From contig NZ_CP047159.1 of the NCBI RefSeq assembly GCF_019551475.1, forward strand, positions 868,001-932,000: a stretch of 64,000 bases of DNA. The letters run 5' to 3'. The DNA is from Prevotella sp. Rep29. Its GTDB lineage: Bacteria; Bacteroidota; Bacteroidia; Bacteroidales; Bacteroidaceae. Positions 25,615 to 35,311 of the stretch are shown here, piece by piece. Every line of letters begins with the position of its first letter. Position 1 is the first letter of the stretch. A model generated the notes under the pieces. The model did no database searches and was not told where the DNA came from. It saw only the letters and a list, made by a program, of their open reading frames with translations. Made by a program: the position numbers and the translations under genes.

Positions 25615-27006
25615 ATGACGCTACTGATTGTTGCAATACTACTGATAAGTTTTCTGCTCATTGCCACGGAAACGGTGACAAAAATGAACAAGGCTGCCGT
25701 TGCCATCTTTGCCGGAACGGTGGGGTGGGTGCTCTATATCTGTTGGGGAACAGACTTCGTGATGAGCCAGCACGGCGATGAATATGTAAACTGGCTTAAC
25801 GGTGCGGTGGCAACCAGTTCGGCTGTCAAACATTATATCGCAGAAAATATCTTCCTGAAATATGTGGGGCGCGCGGCAGAAGTCGTGCTGTTCCTCTTGT
25901 CAACCATGACAATAGTGGAGATACTCAACAATAACGGCTGCTTCGATTTTCTTGCCAGATGGATGCGTACACGAAGCAGTCAGCGCTTCCTGTGGATGCT
26001 GTCGGCATTCACTTTCATTATTTCTGCCAATCTGGACAACCTCACGACCACGGTGATGATGCTGACGATGATGCGTAGCATGGTCTCCAATCGTCGTCAA
26101 CGCATGATTTACGGTTCGGCGGTCGTCCTTGCAGCCAATACCGGCGGTGCACTGACGGTGATAGGCGACACGTCGGGACTGGTGTTGTGGAACATCGGGG
26201 CAGTTACGGCATCGAACTTCTCTTTCTCCCTGCTGGCACCATGTTTGATAGCATGGGCGTTGCCCACCTATCTGTTAGGCAGAATGTTGCCTTCGCGTCT
26301 GGATATCGAAAGCATGGTCATGCCCTACCGGGGCGATGATACCAACCTGAATCTGTGGCAGCGCCTGCTGATGCTCCTTGTCGGCATCGGCGGACTGTGG
26401 TTCATTCCTACTTTCCACAGCATCACCAAACTGAGCCCGTTCCTCGGGGCGTTGTGCGTACTGTCGGTGTTGTGGATTGTTAATGAGATATTCAACCGCA
26501 AGTTGAACGATGTCGATAAGATGACACAACGACGCATTCCCCGCGTCCTGCAATATGGTGTTATTCAGATGATGTTGTTTGTGATGGGATTGATGCTTGC
26601 CATTGGTGTCGTTCAGGAGACTGGAGCCATTCGCTGGTTGTCGCATCTGTGTGACGAACACATCCATGATGTCTGGATTATGGGAGTCATTGCAGGAGCA
26701 TTCAGTAGTGTGTTGGACAGTTTTGCCTCTGCCATGAGTTTCTTCTCGTTCCACGATGTATGGATTCCGGGGGTACATGGCGTGGCAGACGCTTATAACA
26801 GCTCGTTCATGGAGAATGGAATCTATTGGAAGGTCATTGCCTATGCGACTGCCGTAGGCGGTAATGTGCTATGCATCGGTTCGATGAGCGGACTGGCACT
26901 GATGAAGATGGAGCGAATACACGTAGGATGGTATTTGCGGCATGTCGGGTGGAAAGTGTTGTTGGGAGCCGTGGCAGGACTTGTCGTTTTGTGGGCATTT
27001 TCATGA
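25615..27006 (+). CDS. nhaD: NhaD-type Na+/H+ antiporter
   Basis: This 463-residue membrane protein has about 12 hydrophobic segments and the ion-transporter (ArsB/NhaD) superfamily pattern. Landmarks are ATETVTKMNKAAVAIFAG at the N-terminus, IVEILNNNGCFDFLARW, ISANLDNLTTTVMMLTM, and AANTGGALTVIGDTSGLVLWNIG. The NLDNLTT and ANTGGA blocks match the NhaD family closely. It would exchange cytoplasmic Na+ for external H+. It has its own consensus promoter and is followed by the ATP synthase operon, which has a separate promoter, so the two are neighbours without clear co-transcription. Confidence 0.85.
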   Translation: MTLLIVAILLISFLLIATETVTKMNKAAVAIFAGTVGWVLYICWGTDFVMSQHGDEYVNWLNGAVATSSAVKHYIAENIFLKYVGRAAEVVLFLLSTMTIVEILNNNGCFDFLARWMRTRSSQRFLWMLSAFTFIISANLDNLTTTVMMLTMMRSMVSNRRQRMIYGSAVVLAANTGGALTVIGDTSGLVLWNIGAVTASNFSFSLLAPCLIAWALPTYLLGRMLPSRLDIESMVMPYRGDDTNLNLWQRLLMLLVGIGGLWFIPTFHSITKLSPFLGALCVLSVLWIVNEIFNRKLNDVDKMTQRRIPRVLQYGVIQMMLFVMGLMLAIGVVQETGAIRWLSHLCDEHIHDVWIMGVIAGAFSSVLDSFASAMSFFSFHDVWIPGVHGVADAYNSSFMENGIYWKVIAYATAVGGNVLCIGSMSGLALMKMERIHVGWYLRHVGWKVLLGAVAGLVVLWAFS

Positions 27007-27096
27007 TTCCCACCTGGGAAAATTAACGCATGTTCTCGAAAAAAAGAAGAAAAACAAGGTTTTTTAGGATATATTCTGAACAAATTATTGATAATA

Positions 27097-27128
27097 TTTG
27101 CACCAGAAATATTAAATTCGTAATTTTG
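27097..27128 (+). promoter_or_regulatory. Promoter of the ATP synthase operon
   Basis: TTTG (27097-27100), 20 bases, then TAATTTTG (27121-27128): a full Bacteroidota consensus. It leaves a leader of about 50 bases before atpD. Confidence 0.85.
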
Positions 27129-27171
27129 CACGTCCTTAGTTGGATTCTTGTTGAAAATATAAATCTAATAA

Positions 27172-28710
<1,539 letters not shown>

Positions 28711-28750
28711 AGAATAGACTCAGCGGTTTCACGTAAATTACTGATAGAGT

Positions 28751-29011
28751 ATGAGTTTGAATCTAAAGATAGTTTCTCCGCGCAGGGTCGAGTTCCAAGG
28801 CGAAGTCGAGAACGTTTTCGTTCCCGGTGTCATGGGGCAGTTTGAGATTCTGACAGGGCATGCCGCAATCATCTCTTTGCTGACAAAAGGCGATGTCATC
28901 TATACGGATGCAGACGGAAGGCATTCGATAGGAGTTGCCGGAGGTTTTGTCGAAGTGAAGAAAAACCAGGTGAGTCTTTGTGTGGAATTAAAAGAGGAAC
29001 TGAGTGAATAA
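28751..29011 (+). CDS. atpC: F1Fo ATP synthase epsilon subunit, short form
   Basis: The protein has only 86 residues. It comprises the N-terminal beta-sandwich domain (LKIVSPRRVEFQGEVENVFVPG, GQFEILTGHAAIISLL, IGVAGGFVEV) and ends right after it. The C-terminal helix-turn-helix of longer (about 130-residue) epsilon subunits, which can reach into F1 and inhibit ATP hydrolysis, is absent. Short epsilon subunits are common in Bacteroidota. It should still connect gamma to the c-ring. It lies 40 bases after atpD. Confidence 0.95.
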   Translation: MSLNLKIVSPRRVEFQGEVENVFVPGVMGQFEILTGHAAIISLLTKGDVIYTDADGRHSIGVAGGFVEVKKNQVSLCVELKEELSE

Positions 29012-29041
29012 GAAACGGAGTTGAATCGTTTGAAGAGAGAC

Positions 29042-29443
29042 ATGACAGCAGTTGCGCATAAATACATCAAACAGAGTATCCTGCTCATCGCAGCGATGTT
29101 CTTGTTGTCCCTTCTCTATATACAATTATGTGGAGACAGGGAGGTGATGATTGTGCCACTGGTGGTTACCGTTGTGTTCCAATTAGTCTGTTGTCTGGTG
29201 TATGGCTTGCTTTGGAAACGGATAGCCGTGAGCTCTCCGGAAAGTCTTCCGACACTCTATATGTCGGCTTCAGGACTGCGTATATTGGCAGGTGCCATCA
29301 CGGTCTTGCTGTTTTGTTTTCTTGCAGACGACAAAGCATCAATTCGTTTCTTTATCATCATTTTCCTCATCTATTATTTCATCATTCTCATCTACGATAC
29401 GGTATATTTCGTCAGCGTAGAGAAGAAATCAAAAAAGATATGA
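29042..29443 (+). CDS. Small membrane protein of the ATP synthase operon (AtpI-like position)
   Basis: From ATG 29042 it has 133 residues; a TTG 21 bases earlier is a weaker start. It has four hydrophobic segments (LLIAAMFLLSLLYIQL, MIVPLVVTVVFQLVCCLVYGLL, LRILAGAITVLLFCFLA, FFIIIFLIYYFIILIYD), separated by short charged loops, and a Lys-rich C-terminus. Its size, topology and position between atpC and atpB fit the AtpI/UncI-type assembly factor that helps c-ring formation, although sequence similarity to AtpI is not obvious. Its stop overlaps the atpB start (ATGA), indicating coupled translation. Confidence 0.75.
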   Translation: MTAVAHKYIKQSILLIAAMFLLSLLYIQLCGDREVMIVPLVVTVVFQLVCCLVYGLLWKRIAVSSPESLPTLYMSASGLRILAGAITVLLFCFLADDKASIRFFIIIFLIYYFIILIYDTVYFVSVEKKSKKI

Positions 29444-30516
29444 AGCAAATGAAAACATTGAGATATTTCCTGCTGTTCCTCTCGTTGTTTGTCTGCGACC
29501 AGGCGAATCTGCGCGCTGCAGAAGAAAAGGGAGTGGACGTGAAGGAAATCGTGTTGGGACACATGGCAGATGCTTATGAATGGCACATCACGACGTTCAA
29601 TCATAAGCATATCAGTATCCCCCTCCCCGTGATTGTGAGGAGTGAGGCTACCGGTAAATGGCATGTTTTCAGTAGTTCCCGTATCGTAGAGGCAGCCCAT
29701 GAGGGGCGCGATTATATGGGGTTCTATATCAATGAAGAGAAGAATGGCAAGATATATGAGATTCTTCCGGACGGAACCACCAAACGTCCTTGGGATCTGA
29801 GCATTACGAAGAGTGTCCTGCAGATATGGATTGTTGTGTTCATCCTGTTGGCGGTATTCCTGTCGTGTGCACGTTGGTATAAGAAGCATGATGCGAAGAA
29901 AGAAGCACCGGGCGGTTTCGTGGGAATGATAGAGATGCTGGTGATGTCTATCCATGATGATTTAATCAAGGATTCCATTGGCGAAAAGCACTATCGTCCT
30001 TATGCTCCTTATCTGCTGACCGCATTCTTCTTCATCTTTGTGACAAACCTGCTGGGACTCCTTCCCATCTTCCCGGGTGGAGCAAACGTGACGGGTAACA
30101 TCAATGTCACCTTCTTCCTCGCACTGTGTACGATGCTTGCCATCAACCTGTTCGGAAACAAAGAATATTGGAAGGAAATCTTCTGGCCCGATGTGCCGAT
30201 GTTCTTGAAAGCATATCCCGTGGCAATCATGCCGTTTATCGAACTGTTCGGTATTATCACCAAGCCGTTCGCCCTGATGGTTCGTCTTTTTGCCAACATG
30301 ATGGCAGGACATGCCATTATCCTTTCGTTCACAGCCATCATATTCATCGCTTGGCAGATGAATGCTGTCCTCGGTTCCGGACTTACCATCATGAGTTTCG
30401 TGATGATGCTCTTTATGAACTGTCTGGAGTTCCTGGTGGCGTTCATTCAGGCGTATGTCTTTACGATGTTGAGCGCCGTGTTCATCGGTCTTGCTCATCC
30501 GGAGCATCATGAATAA
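29440..30516 (+). CDS. atpB: F1Fo ATP synthase subunit a, with N-terminal export-type segment
   Basis: The start is the ATG at 29440, overlapping the previous stop; this gives 358 residues. Unusually for subunit a, the N-terminus looks like a signal peptide (LRYFLLFLSLFVCDQANLRAA) and is followed by a roughly 110-residue hydrophilic domain. The membrane part then follows, with the conserved proton-channel helices: YLLTAFFFIFVTNLLGLLP, the essential Arg within MVRLFANMMAGH, and FLVAFIQAYVFTMLSAVFIG. This extended N-terminal form is known in Bacteroidota. It forms the stator half-channels next to the c-ring. Confidence 0.95.
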   Translation: MKQMKTLRYFLLFLSLFVCDQANLRAAEEKGVDVKEIVLGHMADAYEWHITTFNHKHISIPLPVIVRSEATGKWHVFSSSRIVEAAHEGRDYMGFYINEEKNGKIYEILPDGTTKRPWDLSITKSVLQIWIVVFILLAVFLSCARWYKKHDAKKEAPGGFVGMIEMLVMSIHDDLIKDSIGEKHYRPYAPYLLTAFFFIFVTNLLGLLPIFPGGANVTGNINVTFFLALCTMLAINLFGNKEYWKEIFWPDVPMFLKAYPVAIMPFIELFGIITKPFALMVRLFANMMAGHAIILSFTAIIFIAWQMNAVLGSGLTIMSFVMMLFMNCLEFLVAFIQAYVFTMLSAVFIGLAHPEHHE

Positions 30517-30566
30517 AGAAAATATATAATAAGAAATAAAGTATAACAATTAAAACATTTAAAACT

Positions 30567-30818
30567 ATGGTATCATTATTATTAGAAGCAGCTGCTGCTG
30601 CAGGTCTTGCAAAGTTTGGCGCTGGTATCGGCGCTGGTATCGCAGCTATTGGTGCCGGTCTTGGTATCGGTCGTATCGGTGGAAACGCTATGGACGCTAT
30701 TGCACGTCAGCCCGAGGCTGCCGGAACAATCCGTACGAACATGATTCTTACCGCAGCGTTTGTCGAGGGTGTTGCCCTTTTCGCTGTTGTTGTTTGTGCA
30801 CTCTGCGTATTTTTGTAA
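30567..30818 (+). CDS. atpE: F1Fo ATP synthase subunit c
   Basis: This 83-residue hairpin protein has a Gly/Ala-rich first helix (GAGIGAGIAAIGAGLGIGRIGG), the polar loop RQPE (R47 Q48 P49) and the ion-binding Glu67 in AAFVEGVALF of the second helix. The first helix lacks the Gln that marks Na+-type c-rings, and Gly follows the key Glu, so proton coupling is the likely mode. It forms the rotating ring in the membrane. Confidence 0.97.
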   Translation: MVSLLLEAAAAAGLAKFGAGIGAGIAAIGAGLGIGRIGGNAMDAIARQPEAAGTIRTNMILTAAFVEGVALFAVVVCALCVFL

Positions 30819-30839
30819 ACCAACAAATCAACTTCGCTC

Positions 30840-31364
30840 ATGGAGTCATTAAATTTGCCCGCCATATTGACCCCCGACTTCGGACTCTTCTTCTGGATGC
30901 TGGTGGCATTTCTGGTGGTGTTCTTCCTTCTTGCCAAGTTCGGTTTCCCAGTGATTACCGGGATGGTGCAGGAGCGCAAGGATTTCATTGATGAAAGTCT
31001 GCGCAAGGCACACGAGGCTTCGGAAAGATTGGAGAACATCAAGCAAGAAGGTGAGGCGATTCTCCAGGAAGCTCGTGAGAAGCAGGCTCAGATAATGAAA
31101 GAGGCTGCCGAGACGCGGGACACAATCGTGCAGAAAGCACAGGAGAAAGCAAAAGATGAGGGTGCCCGGTTGTTGAGTGAGGCTAAGGCAGAAATTGAAG
31201 CCGAAAAACAGAACGCTATTCGTGACATTCGCGGTCAGGTGGCAGAACTCTCCGTACTGATAGCAGAAAAAGTGCTGCGGGAGAAGTTGGACACCGAGAC
31301 ACAGCAGATGGAACTGATAGACCGGCTGTTGAACGAGGTGGCTTCGAAAAACCAGATGGAGTAA
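30840..31364 (+). CDS. atpF: F1Fo ATP synthase subunit b
   Basis: The protein has 174 residues: a single N-terminal membrane helix (FGLFFWMLVAFLVVFFLLAKFGFP) followed by a long charged helix (KAHEASERLENIKQEGEAIL and onwards) that forms the dimeric peripheral stalk. The C-terminal part (AELSVLIAEKVLREKL) binds delta. Length and layout are normal. It is spaced 21 bases from atpE and 6 from atpH. Confidence 0.96.
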   Translation: MESLNLPAILTPDFGLFFWMLVAFLVVFFLLAKFGFPVITGMVQERKDFIDESLRKAHEASERLENIKQEGEAILQEAREKQAQIMKEAAETRDTIVQKAQEKAKDEGARLLSEAKAEIEAEKQNAIRDIRGQVAELSVLIAEKVLREKLDTETQQMELIDRLLNEVASKNQME

Positions 31365-31370
31365 ACGTAT

Positions 31371-31907
31371 ATGAACTTAGGTGTAATATCGATGCGGTAT
31401 GCAAAGGCATTGCTGAAAAGCAGTGTCCAGGCAAGTCTCGAAGAGGCAGTATATGCTGACATGCAGACGTTGTCGCAGAGCTACCTGCAAGTACCCGAAC
31501 TTCGGTTTACGATAGACAACCCTATGCTTCCGAAAGAAGAGAAAGAGAAACTGTTGCTGACTGCCTGTGGGAAAACTCCGACGGAGCAGACGCAGCGGTT
31601 TATCCGACTTGTGCTTGACGAAGACAGGGAAAATGCCTTGCAGTTCATGGCAAACTCCTATATCACTCTTTACCGGAAACAGCGCAACATCACCAACGGG
31701 AAATTGATTACCGCAGCTGCCGTCAGTCCCGATGTGGAGCAGAAAATGCGGCAGATGGTGGAACAGAATACGAAAGGTGTTGTTGAATTCCAAACCGAGG
31801 TGAATCCCGACATTATCGGCGGGTTCATCCTCGAGTATGATACTTATCGCATGGATGCCAGCGTGCAAAGCAAGCTGCGTTCTATCTTGACACAGTTGAA
31901 GAAATAA
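31371..31907 (+). CDS. atpH: F1Fo ATP synthase delta subunit
   Basis: The protein has 178 residues with the family pattern: N-terminal helical bundle starting [13 protein letters not shown], and the C-terminal block [22 protein letters not shown], in which GGF is diagnostic. Delta links the b-stalk to the top of F1. It begins 6 bases after the atpF stop and precedes atpA by 11 bases. Confidence 0.95.
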   Translation: MNLGVISMRYAKALLKSSVQASLEEAVYADMQTLSQSYLQVPELRFTIDNPMLPKEEKEKLLLTACGKTPTEQTQRFIRLVLDEDRENALQFMANSYITLYRKQRNITNGKLITAAAVSPDVEQKMRQMVEQNTKGVVEFQTEVNPDIIGGFILEYDTYRMDASVQSKLRSILTQLKK

Positions 31908-31918
31908 ATAAAAGAAAA

Positions 31919-33505
31919 ATGTCAGACAAAATAAAACCAAGTGAAGTCTCTGAAGTGCTCCTTCAGCAACTGCAAGGCATCAAAGACAAAGAGAAGTTTG
32001 ATGAGGTGGGAACCGTCCTTCAGGTGAGTGACGGTGTTGCCCGCATATACGGTCTTCGCAATGCAGAGGCAAATGAGCTGCTTGAGTTCGAGAACGGAAC
32101 GATGGCAATCGTGATGAACCTCGAGGAAGACAATGTCGGTTGTGTGCTCTTGGGACCTACAGCAGGTATCAAGGAGGGACAAATCGTCAAGCGCACGAAG
32201 CGCATCGCTTCTATTCGGGTGAACGACAATATGCTCGGACGTGTAATCAATCCGCTGGGACAGGCTATCGACGGAAAAGGCGAAATCGACCTGACCGACT
32301 CTTTCGAAATGCCGCTCGACCGTAAGGCGCCTGGTGTAATCTACCGTCAGCCCGTGAAAGAGCCACTGCAGACCGGTCTGAAAGCCGTTGACTCGATGAT
32401 TCCTATCGGGCGCGGACAGCGCGAGTTGATTATCGGTGACCGCCAGACGGGAAAAACGGCTATTGCAGTCGATACCATCATCAACCAGAAGAGCTTCTAT
32501 GAAGCAGGAAAACCGGTGTATTGCATCTATGTTGCCATCGGTCAGAAAGCATCAACCGTTGCAGCGCTCGTACAGAATCTGAAAGAACACGGAGCACTGC
32601 CTTATACCATCATCGTCTCAGCCACAGCGGCAGACCCTGCAGCCATGCAGTATTATGCACCTTTTGCCGGTGCAGCCATCGGAGAATATTTCCGTGACCG
32701 CGGACATGCTGCCTTGGTGGTGTATGACGACCTGTCGAAGCAGGCAGTCGCATACCGTGAGGTGTCGTTGATTCTTCGTCGTCCTTCTGGACGTGAAGCA
32801 TATCCAGGTGATGTGTTCTATCTGCATAGTCGTCTGTTGGAACGTGCAGCGAAAATCAATGAGCAGCAGGAAGTGGCAGAACAGATGAACGACCTTCCCG
32901 AGAGTCTGAAGGGACATGTGCGTGGAGGCGGTTCGTTGACAGCCCTCCCAATCATCGAGACACAGGCAGGCGACGTGTCGGCATACATCCCCACCAACGT
33001 GATTTCAATCACCGACGGACAGATTTATCTGGAGTCCGACCTCTTCAATCAGGGCTTCCGTCCAGCCATCAACGTAGGTATCTCCGTATCCCGTGTAGGT
33101 GGTTCGGCACAGATTAAGTCCATGAAGAAAGTGGCAGGAACCTTGAAAATCGACCAGGCGCAGTATCGTGAGTTGGAGGCGTTCTCCAAATTCTCCAGCG
33201 ATATGGATGCCGTGACAGCCATGACGCTCGACCGCGGACGCAAAAACAATCAGTTGCTCATTCAGCCACAGTATTCACCGATGGCGGTTGGAGAACAGAT
33301 TGCCATCCTTTATTGCGGTACGCACGGGCTGATGCATGCCGTTCCGGTTGAAAAGGTTCGTGAGTGCCAAGACACATTCCTTGAGAAAATGCGCTCTAAT
33401 CACCAGGATGTGCTCGACTTGCTCGGCAGCGGACAGCTAACGGACGAGGCGACTGCAACCATCGAGCGTGTCATGGAAGATATTGCCGGATCTTATAAAG
33501 GATAA
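31919..33505 (+). CDS. atpA: F1Fo ATP synthase alpha subunit
   Basis: This 528-residue protein has the nucleotide-binding P-loop [11 protein letters not shown] near residue 178. Other conserved blocks are [29 protein letters not shown] (Walker B region), [25 protein letters not shown], and [16 protein letters not shown] with the arginine-finger-bearing SRVGG region. It forms the non-catalytic, regulatory sites of F1. It starts 11 bases after atpH, within the single operon. Confidence 0.98.
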   Translation: MSDKIKPSEVSEVLLQQLQGIKDKEKFDEVGTVLQVSDGVARIYGLRNAEANELLEFENGTMAIVMNLEEDNVGCVLLGPTAGIKEGQIVKRTKRIASIRVNDNMLGRVINPLGQAIDGKGEIDLTDSFEMPLDRKAPGVIYRQPVKEPLQTGLKAVDSMIPIGRGQRELIIGDRQTGKTAIAVDTIINQKSFYEAGKPVYCIYVAIGQKASTVAALVQNLKEHGALPYTIIVSATAADPAAMQYYAPFAGAAIGEYFRDRGHAALVVYDDLSKQAVAYREVSLILRRPSGREAYPGDVFYLHSRLLERAAKINEQQEVAEQMNDLPESLKGHVRGGGSLTALPIIETQAGDVSAYIPTNVISITDGQIYLESDLFNQGFRPAINVGISVSRVGGSAQIKSMKKVAGTLKIDQAQYRELEAFSKFSSDMDAVTAMTLDRGRKNNQLLIQPQYSPMAVGEQIAILYCGTHGLMHAVPVEKVRECQDTFLEKMRSNHQDVLDLLGSGQLTDEATATIERVMEDIAGSYKG

Positions 33506-33508
33506 CCT

Positions 33509-34480
33509 ATGCCGTCACTCAAAGAGATAAAAAACCGCATAGCCAGCGTCAACAGCACCCGTAAGATTACGAGTGCCATGAAGATGGTGGCTTCCTCCAA
33601 GCTCCATCATGCGCAGCAGCTGATAGAGAACATGCTGCCCTACGAGGAGATGCTTGAGCATATTCTGAAGACATTCCTCGCTTCCGAGGCACATGCACAG
33701 AGTAAATACGACGAGGAGCGCCCTGTCGTCCGGCGGGTGGCGCTTGTCGTCTATGCTTCCAACAGCAGCCTTTGCGGAGGCTTCAATGCCAATATCTTAA
33801 AGATGATGCAGCAGGTGATAGACGGCTATCAGCATCTCGGCAAAGAGAATATAGTCATCTATCCCATCGGACGGAAGGTTGCGGAGAAAGTGGCAAAGCT
33901 CGGACTGCAGTCGGGAGGTGACTTCACAGCGCTTGCCGATAAGCCAAATGTGCCGCAGTGCATCAGTCTGGCAAAAGAGCTCGGGAAGAAATTTGTTGAC
34001 CATGAAATAGACCGCGTGGAGATGGTTTATCACCACTTCAAGTCTGCCGGTTCGCAGATTCTCACGCATAAGACCTTCCTGCCCATCGACATCACGGAAG
34101 AACTGAAGCGTGACCATGAGCGCGACCTGACTTCTACTGTCGCAACCCTGCAGTCACAGGAGTATCTGCGGAAACGTGGCGAACGGAAGACAGAGCACAA
34201 AGAGGAGAATGTCAAACCGCTTAACGATAATTTTATCGTAGAGCCGGATATGGAAACGGTGCTTAATCAGCTGATTCCAAAGATGTTGCACCTGATGCTC
34301 TACACAGCGCTTCTTGACAGCAATGCCAGTGAGCACGCCGCCCGTATGGTGGCAATGCAGACGGCAACCGATAATGCGGATGAACTGTTGCGCGAACTGA
34401 ACTTGCAGTACAACAAGAGCCGCCAGCAGGCAATCACCAGCGAACTGCTCGATATTGTCGGCGGTTCCGTCAATAACTGA
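33509..34480 (+). CDS. atpG: F1Fo ATP synthase gamma subunit
   Basis: This 323-residue protein has the N-terminal rotor helix KEIKNRIASVNSTRKITSAMKMVASSKLHHAQ and the C-terminal helix ALLDSNASEHAARMVAMQTATDNADELLRELNLQYNKSRQQAIT (landmarks only). Both pack in the centre of F1. It is longer than the roughly 287-residue E. coli protein because of an insert around residues 205-245 (LQSQEYLRKRGERKTEHKEE). It is the last gene of the operon and is followed after 17 bases by a terminator. Confidence 0.97.
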   Translation: MPSLKEIKNRIASVNSTRKITSAMKMVASSKLHHAQQLIENMLPYEEMLEHILKTFLASEAHAQSKYDEERPVVRRVALVVYASNSSLCGGFNANILKMMQQVIDGYQHLGKENIVIYPIGRKVAEKVAKLGLQSGGDFTALADKPNVPQCISLAKELGKKFVDHEIDRVEMVYHHFKSAGSQILTHKTFLPIDITEELKRDHERDLTSTVATLQSQEYLRKRGERKTEHKEENVKPLNDNFIVEPDMETVLNQLIPKMLHLMLYTALLDSNASEHAARMVAMQTATDNADELLRELNLQYNKSRQQAITSELLDIVGGSVNN

Positions 34481-34497
34481 CAATATTGTTAATACTA

Positions 34498-34543
34498 CAA
34501 GAGCCTGCCATGGGAATACTCCCGTGGCAGGCTCTTGTTTTTC
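34498..34543 (+). terminator. Rho-independent terminator of the ATP synthase operon
   Basis: CAAGAGCCTGCCATGGGA (34498-34515) pairs with TCCCGTGGCAGGCTCTTG (34520-34537) across a four-base loop, with one mismatch in the stem. A T-run follows. It lies directly after atpG. Confidence 0.95.
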
Positions 34544-34624
34544 AGTGGATGTCTATGTCGTGGATAACTTTTTGAGAGCACGTTCTGGAGTCTGGTAGTC
34601 AACTCACGAACAGGAGAAAGTGGA

Positions 34625-34818
34625 GTTGTATTTTTATGCAGTGAGTGAATATTTATTCGTGTGCTTAAACTGTTGATATCCAATAGTTTAAGGGGTGCTT
34701 TTCAAAAGTTCAACTTTTGGCTCCTAAAAGTTGAACTTTCGCACTCTAAAAGTTGAACTTTTGGAGGCTAAAAGTTCAACTTTCGGAAAGCGATAGTTGT
34801 ACTGCATAAAAATACAAC
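34625..34818. repeat. Inverted repeat enclosing the second palindrome array
   Basis: GTTGTATTTTTATGCAG (34625-34641) is matched by its exact reverse complement at 34802-34818. The pair encloses the 22-base-period array and suggests that the array with its flanks is one 194-base element. Confidence 0.8.
34704..34784. repeat. Four-unit palindrome array, exact 22-base period (copy 2)
   Basis: AAAAGTTCAACTTTT (34704), AAAAGTTGAACTTTC (34726), AAAAGTTGAACTTTT (34748) and AAAAGTTCAACTTTC (34770) start exactly 22 bases apart, with three 7-base spacers (GGCTCCT, GCACTCT, GGAGGCT). Unit sequence, unit number, period and the following GGAAA-x-CGA word are all shared with the array at 19130-19210. Confidence 0.9.
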
Positions 34819-34981
34819 GGCAATTTGCCGGAAAACGTCCCTTTTCTGAGTGTTCGGAAAAACATCTTTCTTAAAAAGTTTTAAGCGGGATAAATGCCGA
34901 TACATCAAACGCTTGCGGCTGATGTCGGTTCTTATTTTCATGTTTTTTTATTTCAGGCAGGCAGACAAAATGTTTAAAAAG

Positions 34982-35012
34982 TTGTGAGATACAAATAAAA
35001 TTTGTATTTTTG
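34982..35012 (+). promoter_or_regulatory. Promoter of the polysaccharide locus
   Basis: TATTTTTG (35005-35012) is a perfect -7 box. TTGTG at 34982-34986 is a partial -33 element at the right distance. It is the only good promoter seen before ugd and would produce a leader of nearly 300 bases. Confidence 0.6.
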
Positions 35013-35311
35013 CATCCGAATTCAGCACATGCGTCAGGCGTGTGGAAAACTATATATAGTAACAGTCGATTTAAATAAATCTGCGAGCGTTAGTTAAGAT
35101 GAGGGAAGCACGAAGGGGTGTATGGTTTATCCCCTTTAAATGCTGATATTCTCCTTATCCGTACGTCTCAAAGGCGGAGGCATTGGAAAGGCTTGGACAT
35201 GTTGTCTTCAACTCTCATTTCTGCACTTTTTTGAAATGGGGGAAAGGGGAGAGTGTGTGCCCGGATGTCTCGGAGTTTGTTTGAATCGGTATTTTGTTTT
35301 TTGAGATTTTT
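35013..35311 (+). promoter_or_regulatory. Long untranslated leader before ugd
   Basis: Roughly 300 bases lie between the promoter and the ugd ATG with no convincing ORF. A hairpin AAGGGG ... CCCCTT spans 35113-35136, followed by only a short T-run (TTT). Long leaders that host transcript-elongation control are known upstream of Bacteroides capsule operons. A similar role here is inference; no UpxY/NusG-like gene is present in the window. Confidence 0.4.

Larger units (their letters stand above)
34544..35000. other. Intergenic region between the ATP synthase and polysaccharide loci
   Basis: About 450 bases hold no gene. They contain the second four-unit palindrome array (34704-34784) with its flanking 17-base inverted repeat, then AT-rich sequence leading to the promoter at 35005-35012. 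Confidence 0.6.

Noticed and set aside
27007..27025. Terminator after the antiporter gene
   Set aside because: TTCCCACCTGGGAA forms only a 6-base stem with a two-base loop and no following T-run.
34704..34784. CRISPR array
   Set aside because: Units are 15-base palindromes with 7-base spacers. Repeat and spacer sizes are far too small, and no cas genes are nearby. The same applies to 19130-19210 and to the 96-base palindromic units.
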